This document shows positions 23,733 to 33,099 of a stretch of 64,000 nucleotides of DNA, one piece after another. Within the stretch, counting starts at the first letter, position 1. Each line of letters opens with the position of its first letter. The notes under the pieces were generated by a model that was given only the letters and a program-made list of their open reading frames with translations, was not told the origin of the DNA and ran no database searches. Both the position numbers and the translations under genes were made by a program. Where the stretch lies: assembly GCF_963675985.1 (NCBI RefSeq), contig NZ_OY780958.1:2232001-2296000 (forward strand), given 5' to 3'. This DNA comes from an uncultured Roseibium sp. GTDB lineage: Bacteria; Pseudomonadota; Alphaproteobacteria; Rhizobiales; Stappiaceae.

Positions 23733-26700
23733 GTGAAGATTTTTTATCTTCTTGGGTTTGCGATTTTTTTTGTTTTGAGCAGCCTGGTTCTGGGCGGAAA
23801 TGGTTATGCCGCCACCTTTCCGTGCGACGGCAACACCATTACACCGAGCAACGAAATTACGGTGGACCTGGATACGGTCACGTGCGCCACGTCGGTGGAC
23901 GGCAATGACGAAATCGAGATTCTCAACAACGGCATCATATCCGGTACGACCATCCAGATTTATGTAGCACTGTATAACGGATCCAACGCAACCGCGTCCG
24001 GAGCCGCGTCCGGGAATGGAGCCATCTCTTCCGGCGGCTTTGGCGATCTCCGCTGCGACACCACCGCCGGCTGCACGATCTCCGTCAGCGGAACCGATGC
24101 CGGCGCAAACCCTTTCAGCTTCAACCTTGTTCTGCCTGGCGGGGGAAGTACGACCTTTACGTTATCAAGCACCAGCGGCGGCCCAGGCGCCCCTGAAATT
24201 TCCGTCGCGGAGACCGGCCAGGGACAGGGGGCCATCGCAGACGAGGGAACGCTCGGGCAAGGAACGCAGACAGCCGGATCGGCCGTGAACCTGACCTTCA
24301 CCGTCACCAACTCCGGAACAAGTGACCTGACAATTGCAACCGCGACCTCCAACACGCTGAGCAACGTCACCGTCAACTCCATTTCCGCTCCGGGGTCGAC
24401 CACCGTCAGCAGCGGCGGCGGAACCACCACCTTCACCGTGCAATACACGCCGACGCTCGCGGGTGCCTTCTCGTTTAACCTTACGTTTGCAAACGACGAC
24501 AGCAACGAGAACCCCTATAACTTCACCATCTCCGGAACCGCGACCGGAACGCCGGAAATCTCCGTCGCCGAGACCGGCCAGGGACAGGGCGCCATCGCAG
24601 ACGAGGGAACGCTCGGGCAAGGATCGCGGACCGCTGGCTCCGCCGTAAACCTGACCTTTACCGTCACCAACTCCGGAACGGGTGATCTGACGCTGGCCAC
24701 AGCGACCTCGAACACGTTGAGCAACGTCACCGTCAATTCCATATCGGCACCCGGGTCGACCACTGTAACGGGAGGCGGCGGAACCACCACCTTCACCGTG
24801 CAATACACACCGACGCTCGCCGGTGCCTTCTCCTTTGGGCTCAGCTTCACCAACAACGACAGCGACGAAAACCCCTATAACTTCACCATCTCCGGAACTG
24901 CGACCGGAACGCCAGAGATCTCCGTCGCAGAGACCGGCCAGGGACAGGGCGCCATCGCAGACGAGGGAACGCTCGGGCAAGGAACGCAGACAGCCGGATC
25001 GGCGGTGAATCTCACCTTCACCGTCACCAACTCCGGAACGGGTGATCTGACGATTGCGACGGCGACCTCCAACACGCTGAGTAACGTCACCGTCAACTCC
25101 ATTTCCGCTCCGGGATCGACCACCGTCAGCAGCGGCGGCGGAACCACCACCTTCACCGTGCAATATACGCCGACGCTCGCGGGTGCCTTCTCGTTTAACC
25201 TTACGTTTGCAAACGACGACAGCAATGAGAACCCCTATAACTTCACGCTCTCCGGAACCGCGACCGGAACGCCAGAGATCTCCGTCGCCGAGACCGGCCA
25301 GGGACAGGGCGCCATCGCAGACGAGGGAACGCTCGGGCAAGGATCGCGGACCGCCGGCTCCGCCGTAAACCTGACCTTCACCGTCACCAACTCCGGAACG
25401 GGTGATCTGACGCTGGCCACAGCGACCTCGAACACGTTGAGCAACGTCACCGTCAATTCCATATCGGCACCCGGGTCGACAACGGTCACCGGCGGCGGGG
25501 GCACCACCACCTTTACAGTTCAGTACACCCCGACCCTTGCCGGCGCCTTTTCCTTCGGCCTCAGCTTCACAAACAACGACAGCGACGAGACCCCCTATAA
25601 CTTCACGCTCTCCGGAACCGCGACCGGTGCGCCGGAAATCGCCGTCGCCGAAACCGGCCAGGGACAAGGCGCCATCGCAGACGAGGGAACGCTCGGGCAA
25701 GGGTCGCAGACCGCTGGCAGTGCCCTCACCCTGACCTTCACGGTCACCAACTCCGGAACGGCGGATCTGACGCTCGCCACCGCCACGTCCTCGTCCCTGA
25801 CCAATGTGACTGTCAATTCCATCTCCGCGCCGGGGTCAACCACGGTGACGGGCGGCGGCGGAACCACCACCTTTACAGTTCAGTATACACCGACCCTTGC
25901 CGGCGCCTTTTCCTTCGGCCTCAGCTTCACAAACAACGACAGCGACGAAAACCCGTATAACTTCACGCTCTCCGGAACCGCGACCGGAACGCCAGAGATC
26001 TCCGTCGCCGAGACCGGCCAGGGACAGGGCGCCATCGCAGACGAGGGAACGCTCGGGCAAGGATCGCGGACCGCTGGCTCCGCCCTCACCCTGACTTTCA
26101 CCGTCACCAACTCCGGAACGGGTGATCTGACGCTTGCGACTGCCACCTCCTCATCCCTGACCAATGTGACGGTCAATTCCATCTCCGCACCGGGGTCAAC
26201 CACGGTGACGGGCGGCGGCGGAACCACAACCTTTACAGTTCAGTACACACCGACGCTGGCAGGCGCCTTTTCCTTCAGCCTAAGCTTCACAAACAACGAC
26301 AGCGACGAGACCCCCTATAACTTCACGCTCTCCGGAACCGCGACCGGTGCGCCGGAAATCGCCGTCGCCGAAACCGGCCAGGGACAAGGCGCCATCGCAG
26401 ACGAGGGAACGCTCGGGCAAGGGTCGCAGACCGCTGGCAGTGCCCTCACCCTGACCTTCACCGTCACCAACTCCGGAACGGGGGATCTGACGCTCGCCAC
26501 CGCCACGTACTCGTCCCCGACCAATGTGACGGTCAATTCCATCTCCGCACCCGGATCGACAACGGTCACCGGCGGCGGGGGCACCACCACGTTCACGGTG
26601 CAATACACACCGACGCTGGCAGGCGCCTTTTCCTTCGGGCTCAGCTTCACCAACAACGATGGTGACGAGAATCCTTACAACTTTACGCTCTCCGGAACCG

Positions 26701-29351
26701 CGACCGGCGCGCCCGAAATCTCCGTCAGTTCGTCGGAAGGCGGCGCCGTGGCCGACGGCGGGACCGACACCTTCGCCAGCACGCCGACCGCGACCAGCGC
26801 CACCACGGTCACTTACACGATCACCAACTCCGGCACGGATACGCTGACCATCACCACGCCCACCGTGGGCTCCAACGTCACCGCCACCACCAATGTCACC
26901 GTGAACAGCCTCACCCTCGGCTCGACCACCGTCACGGCCGGCGGCGGTACGACCACGCTGGTGGTCAATTACACGCCAACCGCGGCCGGTGCCTTCAACT
27001 TCGATTTCAACTTCGCCAATACCGACGGCGACGAGACCCCGTACAACATCACCGCGAGCGGCACCGCGGGCGCGGCGCCGGTGCCGGAAATAGCCGTTTC
27101 CTCATCGGAAGGCGGAGCGGTTGCCGACGGCGGCACGGATTCATTTGCCAGCACGCCGGCGGCCGGCGGCGCCTCCACCGTCACCTACACGATCACCAAT
27201 TCCGGTACCGCGACCCTCAACGTTACCGCGCCGACGGTCGGCTCCAATGTCACCGCTGCCACCAATGTGACCGTGAACAGCCTCACCCTGGCCTCGACCA
27301 CCGTTGCCAGCGGCGGCGGCACCACGACGCTGACGGTCAATTACACGGTAAACGCAGCCGGCGCCTTCAGCTTCGCTTTCAACTTCGCAAACGACGACAG
27401 CGACGAGAACCCGTTCAACATCACCGCAAGCGGCTCGGCATCCGGGGCTCCCGAAATCGCCGTCTCCTCGTCCGAAGGCGGCGCGGTCGCAGACGGGGGG
27501 ACGGATACATTTGCCAGCGCACCGACGCCAGGAACTGCTACGACCGTCACCTACACGATTACCAATTCCGGCACCTCCGCTCTCGCCGTTACAGCACCGA
27601 CGGTCGGCGGCAATGTCACCGCCACCACCAATGTGACAGTCAACGGCTTCACCCTCGGTGCGACCACCGTTGCGGCCGGCGGCGGCACCACCACTCTGGT
27701 GGTCAACTACACGCCCACCGCCAACGGCGCCTTCAGCTTCGCCTTCAATTTCGCCAATACCGATGGTGACGAGAACCCGTACAACATCACCGCCGGCGGC
27801 TCGGCCGGTGGCGCGACTGCCCTTTCGGCCCAATCCGGAACCGACCAGACGAGCGAGATCAACGCCGATTTCGAGGCACCGCTCGTGGTCAAGGCGGTCG
27901 ATTCCGGCGGGAACGGCATTCCAGGTGTCAGTGTCACCTTCACGGCACCTGCCTCAGGCGCATCTCTGACTTTCGCATCCACCGAGACCAATACGGAGAC
28001 GGTGACGACCGGGGCCGACGGAACCGCGACCAGTTCCAAGATGACCGCGAACGCGACGACGTCCGATTATCTCGGCGGCAGTTCTTTTGCGGCTTACAGC
28101 GTCACGGCAACCGCCGCCGGACTGACCGGCACAAGTTTCTCTCTGACCAACACCCGGGATTCTTCGGCCGATATCGCCAAGACCAAGGAAGTGATCGCGT
28201 CCTTCGTCACCAATCGGGCCGACCAGATCGTCTCCCAGCAGCCGGATATCGCGGGTCGTCTTATCGGTCCCTTTGGCCGCCAGAGCGGTCTCAACGGCGT
28301 TTTCTTCAACGTCACCCCCTATGCCCAAACGGCCAATTTCCAGTTCAGCCTGAGAGCCTTCGCCAATAAGTTGAAGTCGCCGCGGGGCGCAGCGGAAGGG
28401 GCCCATCCGCCACCCAGCGCAGGCCGTTTTGCCGTTTTCGACCAGTTCAACGGCACCAGCCCCGGAAACGCCCCTTTAGGCTATTCGGCATCCACACGTT
28501 CGAAAGCGGATGAAGTGACCAGCGCGGTTCTTGCCACCAACGACGCGCCCCGCGACGCCCCTTCCCGGTCAGCCCCCCGGTCCGGTTTCGATGTCTGGCT
28601 CCAGGGCACCTTTGCCAGAACCGAAAACGGCAGTGGCGACGCGCAGAGCGGCATCTTCTTCGGCGGCGTGGATTACCGCTACGGGGACAGCGCCCTCATC
28701 GGCCTGATGGGAGAAGTCGATATCACCGACGAAACCAACTCGGCGGCAAATACGTCCGCGGACGGTGTGGGCTGGATGGCCGGTCCTTACGCGGTGGTGC
28801 GTGTACATCAGAACCTTTACCTGGATGGCCGTGCCACCTACGGGCAATCCTACAACAGCGTGAACGCGCTCGGGCTCTTTACCGACGATTTCACGACGGA
28901 TCGCCTGTTGTTTCAGGGCGGACTGACCGGTGACTTCTCGGCAGGCCGGTTCACGTTCAATCCGTTTGCCAAGCTCACCTACTACTGGGAAGAGCAGCAA
29001 AGTTACGTGGATACCCTGGGCAACACGATCCCGAGCCAGACCTTCGATCTGGGGCGGCTTTCCTTCGGCCCCAAGGTCTCCATGACGCTGCAGACGCAGG
29101 ACGGGCTGTTCTTTGCCCCTTACCTGTCGGTTTCCGGCATCTACGATTTCGACAAGTTACTCGATGCCAATCCGACCAATGCGCTGCTCGCCTCCTCGAC
29201 CGAAGATATCCGGGCACGGGTCGAAGGCGGAGCAATCGTCTACGCGCCGAAAAGCGGGATGAAGGTCAGCGGCGAAGGCTTTTATGACGGCCTGGGCGCA
29301 CCCGGCTTCAAGTCCTACGGCGGTTCGCTTCAGCTCACCATCCCGTTCTGA
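23733..29351 (+). CDS. Giant autotransporter: choice-of-anchor-D repeat passenger, Ig-like domain, outer-membrane beta-barrel
   Basis: Surface protein of about 1,872 residues from GTG 23,733, which gives a clean signal peptide (KIFYLLGFAIFFVLSSLVLGGNGYAA, then TFPCDG). An ATG at 23,583 would add 50 basic residues and remains possible. After an N-terminal domain come seven 120-residue units (24,192-26,711), each beginning PEI(S/A)VAETGQGQGAI, of the choice-of-anchor-D/HYDIN-like immunoglobulin type. Three diverged units beginning PEI(S/A)VSSSEGGAVADGG (26,712-27,812) follow, then a Big_1-like Ig domain (about 27,813-28,160). The last 260 residues (FDVWLQGTFARTENG to TIPF) form an autotransporter barrel ending in Phe. 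Likely an adhesin. It is divergent from the collar cluster across an AT-rich gap. Confidence 0.85.
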   Translation: MKIFYLLGFAIFFVLSSLVLGGNGYAATFPCDGNTITPSNEITVDLDTVTCATSVDGNDEIEILNNGIISGTTIQIYVALYNGSNATASGAASGNGAISSGGFGDLRCDTTAGCTISVSGTDAGANPFSFNLVLPGGGSTTFTLSSTSGGPGAPEISVAETGQGQGAIADEGTLGQGTQTAGSAVNLTFTVTNSGTSDLTIATATSNTLSNVTVNSISAPGSTTVSSGGGTTTFTVQYTPTLAGAFSFNLTFANDDSNENPYNFTISGTATGTPEISVAETGQGQGAIADEGTLGQGSRTAGSAVNLTFTVTNSGTGDLTLATATSNTLSNVTVNSISAPGSTTVTGGGGTTTFTVQYTPTLAGAFSFGLSFTNNDSDENPYNFTISGTATGTPEISVAETGQGQGAIADEGTLGQGTQTAGSAVNLTFTVTNSGTGDLTIATATSNTLSNVTVNSISAPGSTTVSSGGGTTTFTVQYTPTLAGAFSFNLTFANDDSNENPYNFTLSGTATGTPEISVAETGQGQGAIADEGTLGQGSRTAGSAVNLTFTVTNSGTGDLTLATATSNTLSNVTVNSISAPGSTTVTGGGGTTTFTVQYTPTLAGAFSFGLSFTNNDSDETPYNFTLSGTATGAPEIAVAETGQGQGAIADEGTLGQGSQTAGSALTLTFTVTNSGTADLTLATATSSSLTNVTVNSISAPGSTTVTGGGGTTTFTVQYTPTLAGAFSFGLSFTNNDSDENPYNFTLSGTATGTPEISVAETGQGQGAIADEGTLGQGSRTAGSALTLTFTVTNSGTGDLTLATATSSSLTNVTVNSISAPGSTTVTGGGGTTTFTVQYTPTLAGAFSFSLSFTNNDSDETPYNFTLSGTATGAPEIAVAETGQGQGAIADEGTLGQGSQTAGSALTLTFTVTNSGTGDLTLATATYSSPTNVTVNSISAPGSTTVTGGGGTTTFTVQYTPTLAGAFSFGLSFTNNDGDENPYNFTLSGTATGAPEISVSSSEGGAVADGGTDTFASTPTATSATTVTYTITNSGTDTLTITTPTVGSNVTATTNVTVNSLTLGSTTVTAGGGTTTLVVNYTPTAAGAFNFDFNFANTDGDETPYNITASGTAGAAPVPEIAVSSSEGGAVADGGTDSFASTPAAGGASTVTYTITNSGTATLNVTAPTVGSNVTAATNVTVNSLTLASTTVASGGGTTTLTVNYTVNAAGAFSFAFNFANDDSDENPFNITASGSASGAPEIAVSSSEGGAVADGGTDTFASAPTPGTATTVTYTITNSGTSALAVTAPTVGGNVTATTNVTVNGFTLGATTVAAGGGTTTLVVNYTPTANGAFSFAFNFANTDGDENPYNITAGGSAGGATALSAQSGTDQTSEINADFEAPLVVKAVDSGGNGIPGVSVTFTAPASGASLTFASTETNTETVTTGADGTATSSKMTANATTSDYLGGSSFAAYSVTATAAGLTGTSFSLTNTRDSSADIAKTKEVIASFVTNRADQIVSQQPDIAGRLIGPFGRQSGLNGVFFNVTPYAQTANFQFSLRAFANKLKSPRGAAEGAHPPPSAGRFAVFDQFNGTSPGNAPLGYSASTRSKADEVTSAVLATNDAPRDAPSRSAPRSGFDVWLQGTFARTENGSGDAQSGIFFGGVDYRYGDSALIGLMGEVDITDETNSAANTSADGVGWMAGPYAVVRVHQNLYLDGRATYGQSYNSVNALGLFTDDFTTDRLLFQGGLTGDFSAGRFTFNPFAKLTYYWEEQQSYVDTLGNTIPSQTFDLGRLSFGPKVSMTLQTQDGLFFAPYLSVSGIYDFDKLLDANPTNALLASSTEDIRARVEGGAIVYAPKSGMKVSGEGFYDGLGAPGFKSYGGSLQLTIPF
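24192..26711 (+). repeat. Seven tandem 360-bp repeats within the autotransporter gene
   Basis: Unit starts at 24,192, 24,552, 24,912, 25,272, 25,632, 25,992 and 26,352, exactly 360 bp apart. Units 1 and 3 share GTQ-AGSAVNL...SSGGG...FNLTFANDDSNE; units 2 and 4 share GSR-AGSAVNL...TGGGG...FGLSFTNNDSDE; units 5-7 share AGSALTL. The order shows a 720-bp two-unit higher-order repeat, so recent duplication or gene conversion is likely. The period divides by three, so copy-number change keeps the frame. Confidence 0.95.
26712..27812 (+). repeat. Three diverged 366-372-bp repeats of the second type
   Basis: Unit starts at 26,712, 27,084 and 27,450. Each begins PEI(S/A)VSSSEGGAVADGGTD, continues TVTYTITNSGT, then TTNVTVN, and ends NPYNITA or close variants. 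Protein-level relatives of the 360-bp units but with more sequence drift, implying an older expansion. Confidence 0.85.
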
Positions 29352-29377
29352 ACGATCCCATTCGGTGTTCTTTGAGC

Positions 29378-30577
29378 CTAGGACGCAGTCACATTAAAGG
29401 TTGGAGGCAAGTTTTTCGGGCGCTCTTCAGGATCGGCGTCGAAACGTTCCTTGACCGATTTGTGGATCCAGGCCCCTTCCGGAATGGTCCTTGCGCGGCC
29501 CATGGGAATGTACCAGCCACCCTGCCCGTTTTCGGCAGCCTCCGAATATTTGCTACGCTTGCGCGGAATGATCTCCAGAATGGACCAGGCCGGATTCATG
29601 GATTCGTTCCGCCGGGCTTTGGCATCCGGCCCGACATACGTGCTGTTCTTTTTCTTTCCCAGCACGATGTCGTTGACGGTCTTTGTCTTGTAGAGCAGCC
29701 CAAACGGCTTTGTTTCCTCGATCATCCACTCAAGAGTGACCTTAGCCAGGCCGCTGTCCTTTTCCCGATAACCGCCGCCGATGTCGCCGTGGACTCCTGA
29801 AAACCAGACCTCCTTGACGTCCTGGGGCACAGCGCCTTTTTCGGTGAACGGGATCGGCCGGAAGTCAATTCCAGCCGACCAGAGTTGCGGCTGGAACATG
29901 GTCCGACGCTCATGGATGGCGAGCGCGTGACGGACATGCTCCACACTTGTGTTGGTTCGGGTGAAGGCATGAGACCGCAAACGCGGCCCGTAACGACCCG
30001 ATTCAATAACCGAGCCGACCGTGTCGAACAGGCCGAGCAGCTTGATCGATATTGTCTTGGGCTGAAGGATCCGCTGGTACAGGTTGATTTCCGCGAAGGC
30101 GGCTTTTGAATTTCCCTCTTCTTCCTTTTTCCCGTTGTCCACATTCAGGCCTATGTCCTTGTAGGCCCGGTAGGCGTAGTCGAGCAGGTTCAGGTTTTCT
30201 CTCGGGATCAGACCGACAGCCCGGATGAAGCCGGCCAGCACGCGCGCCGTATAGGCTCCCCGGCTGAAACCGAACAGATACAGCCTGTCGGCATCCTCGC
30301 CTTTCCTGTCCGGATCATAATGGGAGACGACAAACCGATAGGCTTCCTTCACATTGACGTCGAGCCCCCAGCCGGTCGCGAGCCCCCAGATCTCGACCGC
30401 CTTGCGATAATAATAGGAGACCGAATTCTCGGCACCGAACGTGCCGACGCCCGGGTCGTAGAACACGACCTGTCGGTCGTTTTTTTCGAGCGTTCCGAAC
30501 AGCCGAAGAATATTGGTCCGGTCCGCGGAAACCTCGTTCGACGTGCCGTCGCACAGGATGACGATGTTCTTTCCCAT
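29378..30577 (-). CDS. DUF2235 alpha/beta-hydrolase (T6SS phospholipase-like)
   Basis: 399 residues from ATG 30,577 (MGKNIVILCDGTSNEVSADRTNILRLFGTL), preceded by GGAGG. The nucleophile elbow GFSRG is at residues 103-107 within YLFGFSRGAYTARVLAGFI. LLGLFDTVGSV and WFSGVHGDIGGGYREKDSGL supply the expected Asp and His region. DUF2235 proteins include Tle-type lipase effectors of type VI secretion, but many are stand-alone cytoplasmic hydrolases. No VgrG, PAAR, tape-measure or immunity gene is nearby, and no signal peptide is seen, so an effector role is unsupported. Its stop is 26 bp from the stop of the convergent autotransporter. Confidence 0.85.
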   Translation of the reverse strand: MGKNIVILCDGTSNEVSADRTNILRLFGTLEKNDRQVVFYDPGVGTFGAENSVSYYYRKAVEIWGLATGWGLDVNVKEAYRFVVSHYDPDRKGEDADRLYLFGFSRGAYTARVLAGFIRAVGLIPRENLNLLDYAYRAYKDIGLNVDNGKKEEEGNSKAAFAEINLYQRILQPKTISIKLLGLFDTVGSVIESGRYGPRLRSHAFTRTNTSVEHVRHALAIHERRTMFQPQLWSAGIDFRPIPFTEKGAVPQDVKEVWFSGVHGDIGGGYREKDSGLAKVTLEWMIEETKPFGLLYKTKTVNDIVLGKKKNSTYVGPDAKARRNESMNPAWSILEIIPRKRSKYSEAAENGQGGWYIPMGRARTIPEGAWIHKSVKERFDADPEERPKNLPPTFNVTAS

Positions 30578-30783
30578 GACGCCTCCGCAAACAATGCCCG
30601 GAACAACTTTTTGATGCACTATTGCCAGCTAAAACCGCCTCACCCGTCACTTCAAGGGAATAGAATCCGCGCAGAACTTATTAGAAACGCGTTCTGCCTG
30701 TTTCTTTTGGCGCCGGCGGCCTTGTCACGCCCCTGCAAAAGCGTCATAGCACGGGCCGAATACCGTATCCGGGATGCTTCCTT

Positions 30784-31740
30784 TTGCTCAATGTCTTGAC
30801 CATCAGCGGCACAATCTTTGCCCTGATCGCCGCGGGCTATTTTGCCGTCGTGAGAAATGTGTTTGCCGTCCCGGAATTGAGGGTCCTGGGCAAATACGTG
30901 ATCAACTTCGCCGTACCTGCCCTGATCTTCCGGGCCGTATCCAGCCGGTCCCCTGCAGAAGTGCTCAATGCCGGCTACCTGACAGCCTTTCTGATCACCT
31001 CGCTCATTCTCTTTTTCTTCGGCTATCACCTTGCCAAGCGCGGTTTTCGGATGTCGCGGGCCGAAAGCACCTTTCACGGCATGGGCATGTCCTGCTCCAA
31101 CAGCGGACTGATCGGCTATCCGATCGTGCTGATGGCGCTTCCCTCCATCGCCGGCACGGCGCTTGCACTCAACATGATTGTCGAAACCCTGGTCATGATC
31201 CCGCTGGTCCTGGTCATGGCCGAACGCGCCAGCGGCGACGGCCGCATCAGCCGGAAAATGCGCCGCGAGATCGCCATCAAGGTGCTCCGCAATCCGTTCA
31301 TCATCGCCATTGTCCTCGGCGTGGCGATTTCGCTTTCCGGGTGGCAACTGCCGGAGATCATTGCAAAACCCATCGGCCTGCTTACCTCTTCCAGTGTCGC
31401 GGTTTCCCTTATCGTCATTGGTGGAACGCTCGCCGGACTGCCTCTCGGCGCCGTCAACCTCAAGATCGCGGCCGTGGTTTTCGGCAAGCTGATCCTCATG
31501 CCGGCTCTTTTTGCGATCTGTCTTGCGGTCCTGACCGCGCTCGGTCTCGGTACCGGCAACCCGGTTCTTGAAACCGCAGGCCTGTTGATGGTCGCCACGC
31601 CAGCCATGTCGATCTATCCGATCCTGGCGCAAAGCTACGGGCAGGAAAACACGGCTGCCCTTGCCATGTTCGCCATGACGATCGTGTCGTTTTTCACGCT
31701 CAGCGCGCTGATGTGGTTTCTGCAGATCGGGGCCAGCTAG
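30784..31740 (+). CDS. AEC family transporter (auxin efflux carrier-like)
   Basis: 318 residues with about ten membrane helices. The N-terminal half is LTISGTIFALIAAGYFAVV...LGKYVINFAVPALIFRAVSSR, with N-F-A-x-P-A-L-I-F the family signature. The second half repeats it (VSLIVIGGTLAGLPL...LILMPALFAICLAVLTALGL). The final part ETAGLLMVATPAMSIYPILAQSYGQENTAALAMFAMTIVSFFTL is also typical. The likely start is TTG 30,784; TTG 30,796 (LTISGT) is an alternative. AEC proteins export or import organic acids such as malate or malonate; the substrate here is unknown. Gap upstream (206 bp) shows no clear element. Confidence 0.85.
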   Translation: MLNVLTISGTIFALIAAGYFAVVRNVFAVPELRVLGKYVINFAVPALIFRAVSSRSPAEVLNAGYLTAFLITSLILFFFGYHLAKRGFRMSRAESTFHGMGMSCSNSGLIGYPIVLMALPSIAGTALALNMIVETLVMIPLVLVMAERASGDGRISRKMRREIAIKVLRNPFIIAIVLGVAISLSGWQLPEIIAKPIGLLTSSSVAVSLIVIGGTLAGLPLGAVNLKIAAVVFGKLILMPALFAICLAVLTALGLGTGNPVLETAGLLMVATPAMSIYPILAQSYGQENTAALAMFAMTIVSFFTLSALMWFLQIGAS

Positions 31741-31777
31741 ATCGGAACCGGCCAAGTACGGGCGAACAGCAACCTGC

Positions 31778-31797
31778 CGTTTCCCGTGACGGAAACG
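31778..31797. terminator. Possible bidirectional hairpin between convergent genes
   Basis: CGTTTCC (31,778-31,784), loop CGTGAC, GGAAACG (31,791-31,797), located in the 74-bp gap between the AEC stop and the AraC-type stop. No U-tract follows, so efficiency is doubtful. Confidence 0.35.
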
Positions 31798-31814
31798 CCC
31801 CCCGTCGGGAGGTA

Positions 31815-32696
31815 TTATTTCAGCGGCAGGAACAGCTCCGCAACGGCCTCATGCTCCGGCACTTCCGGAAAAAAGCTCAGACGCTGGCAATAGATCGGGA
31901 AGTCCCGTGTCTCCTCGCCACTCGCCGGAAGCCACTCCCGATACAGGTAGAGCGCTGCAGGTTCCAGCTTGTCGGTGTCGCCGACGACGCGCAGCACCGC
32001 GCAGCGTCCACCGGGGATCTCGCCCGGCCTGATCGCCTCGCCGTTTGGTTCGATCGGCCGGTCGGTCCCGGCACACAAGTCGATACTGTAATCGGCGGGT
32101 GACGCGGGCTCCCGCTCCGAACGCCAGACGTTGAAGGTCGGACTTGTCTTCGGATTCAGGCCCTTGGCCTTGCGCCATGCAATGAACCGCTGGATTGTGG
32201 CGCCGAGCGTTGCCGGGTCACCGCGATGCTCCAGGATCGCCACCGGTGTCGGCTGCACGTCACGAATTTCCACGTCGTCTGGGGAATAGGTCTTCTGCAT
32301 CAGCTTGCTCCTCGCGTTGTCGAGTGGCCCGAAGGCCGCAAGCCACGGCTCCCAGTCGGGAGATTTCCGGAACGAGGATGGCGACTGCCCGAACCGTTGC
32401 CTGAAGGCGCGGGCGAAGGCATCCGGTGCATCGTACCCGGCCTCCATCGCTATCTCCGTGACGGGCTCGTCGTCCCGGTAGGCCAGCCGATAGGAAGCAC
32501 GCTTCATGCGGGCAAGCTGGACATAGCGATGCACGGACACCTCGAAGGTCGCCGTGAACTGCCGGTGGAAATGGAACTTCGAGAAAGCCGCGATGGCGCT
32601 CAACGCGTCCAGGTCCAGATCATCTTCCAGATGCCGATCTATGTGATCCAGCACCCGCTGCATCCGGGCCTGGTAGCGTTGAACCGCTGCCGTCAT
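31815..32696 (-). CDS. AraC family regulator with GyrI-like effector domain
   Basis: 293 residues from ATG 32,696 (MTAAVQRYQARMQRVLDHIDRHLEDDLDLDALSAIAAFSKFHFHRQF). The AraC double HTH lies at the N-terminus (residues about 8-105), with the second motif VTEIAMEAGYDAPDAFARAFRQRFGQSPSSFR. Residues about 135-293 form a GyrI/BmrR-like small-molecule-binding domain (VEIRDVQPTPVAILEHRGDPATLG). This order matches Rob/SbmC-type regulators that respond to drugs or hydrophobic cations. No obvious target gene adjoins except the small monooxygenase upstream. Effector unknown. Confidence 0.88.
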   Translation of the reverse strand: MTAAVQRYQARMQRVLDHIDRHLEDDLDLDALSAIAAFSKFHFHRQFTATFEVSVHRYVQLARMKRASYRLAYRDDEPVTEIAMEAGYDAPDAFARAFRQRFGQSPSSFRKSPDWEPWLAAFGPLDNARSKLMQKTYSPDDVEIRDVQPTPVAILEHRGDPATLGATIQRFIAWRKAKGLNPKTSPTFNVWRSEREPASPADYSIDLCAGTDRPIEPNGEAIRPGEIPGGRCAVLRVVGDTDKLEPAALYLYREWLPASGEETRDFPIYCQRLSFFPEVPEHEAVAELFLPLK

Positions 32697-32778
32697 CGTT
32701 TCGTCCTCCGTGGCAGCAGCAGTTAGGAGCACCCGGACATCGCCCGCTCGACCGATCTTGCGGTTCTTCGACCAAGGC

Positions 32779-33099
32779 TTAGTCGAAGCTTGCGACGACG
32801 TCGTACATCACCGGCTCGAAACTCTTGCACAGCGCGCTGAGTCGGCGATTGCGCTCGCGCATTTCGTCGGACCTAAGCATGGCGAGAAAATCCTCGCGTC
32901 TTTTCCACTGGGAGTAGTTGGCGATGCGTGTCTGGGCGTCGTTGACATGGAGACCGGCCCCAATAAAACCCGGCTGGTGCCGGATGAAGCTCTCGTAGGC
33001 GTCCTTCAATTCTTCCATGAGATCGTAGCAGGTGCCCGGTGTCATTTCGAAGGTCGTGATCACGGTCTGGCAATCTGACTTTGCGGAAATATCCGGCAT
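32779..33099 (-). CDS. Antibiotic biosynthesis monooxygenase (ABM) domain protein
   Basis: 106 residues, a single dimeric alpha/beta ABM fold: TVITTFEMTPGTCYDLMEELKDAYESFIRHQPGFIGAGLHVNDAQTRIANYSQWKRREDFLAMLRSDEMRER. Family features are the HQPGFIGAGLH segment and the Y-S-Q-W-K strand. Members may oxidise quinone-like compounds without cofactor, but many have no known activity. It is co-directional with the AraC-type gene 82 bp downstream and possibly in one transcript. Start at 33,099; AGGAAGCC lies just upstream. Confidence 0.8.
   Translation of the reverse strand: MPDISAKSDCQTVITTFEMTPGTCYDLMEELKDAYESFIRHQPGFIGAGLHVNDAQTRIANYSQWKRREDFLAMLRSDEMRERNRRLSALCKSFEPVMYDVVASFD

Noticed and set aside
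24165..25700. Long antisense open frame through the 360-bp repeats
   Set aside because: It is a shadow of the periodic, stop-poor repeat sequence; it shows the same 120-codon periodicity, has no ribosome site and no recognisable family.
24192..27812. CRISPR-like tandem repeats
   Set aside because: The repeats are 360-372 bp, contiguous and coding; there are no short repeats with unique spacers and no cas genes.
29378..30577. Type VI secretion effector module
   Set aside because: No VgrG, PAAR, Hcp, adaptor or immunity gene is present, so only the hydrolase family is claimed.
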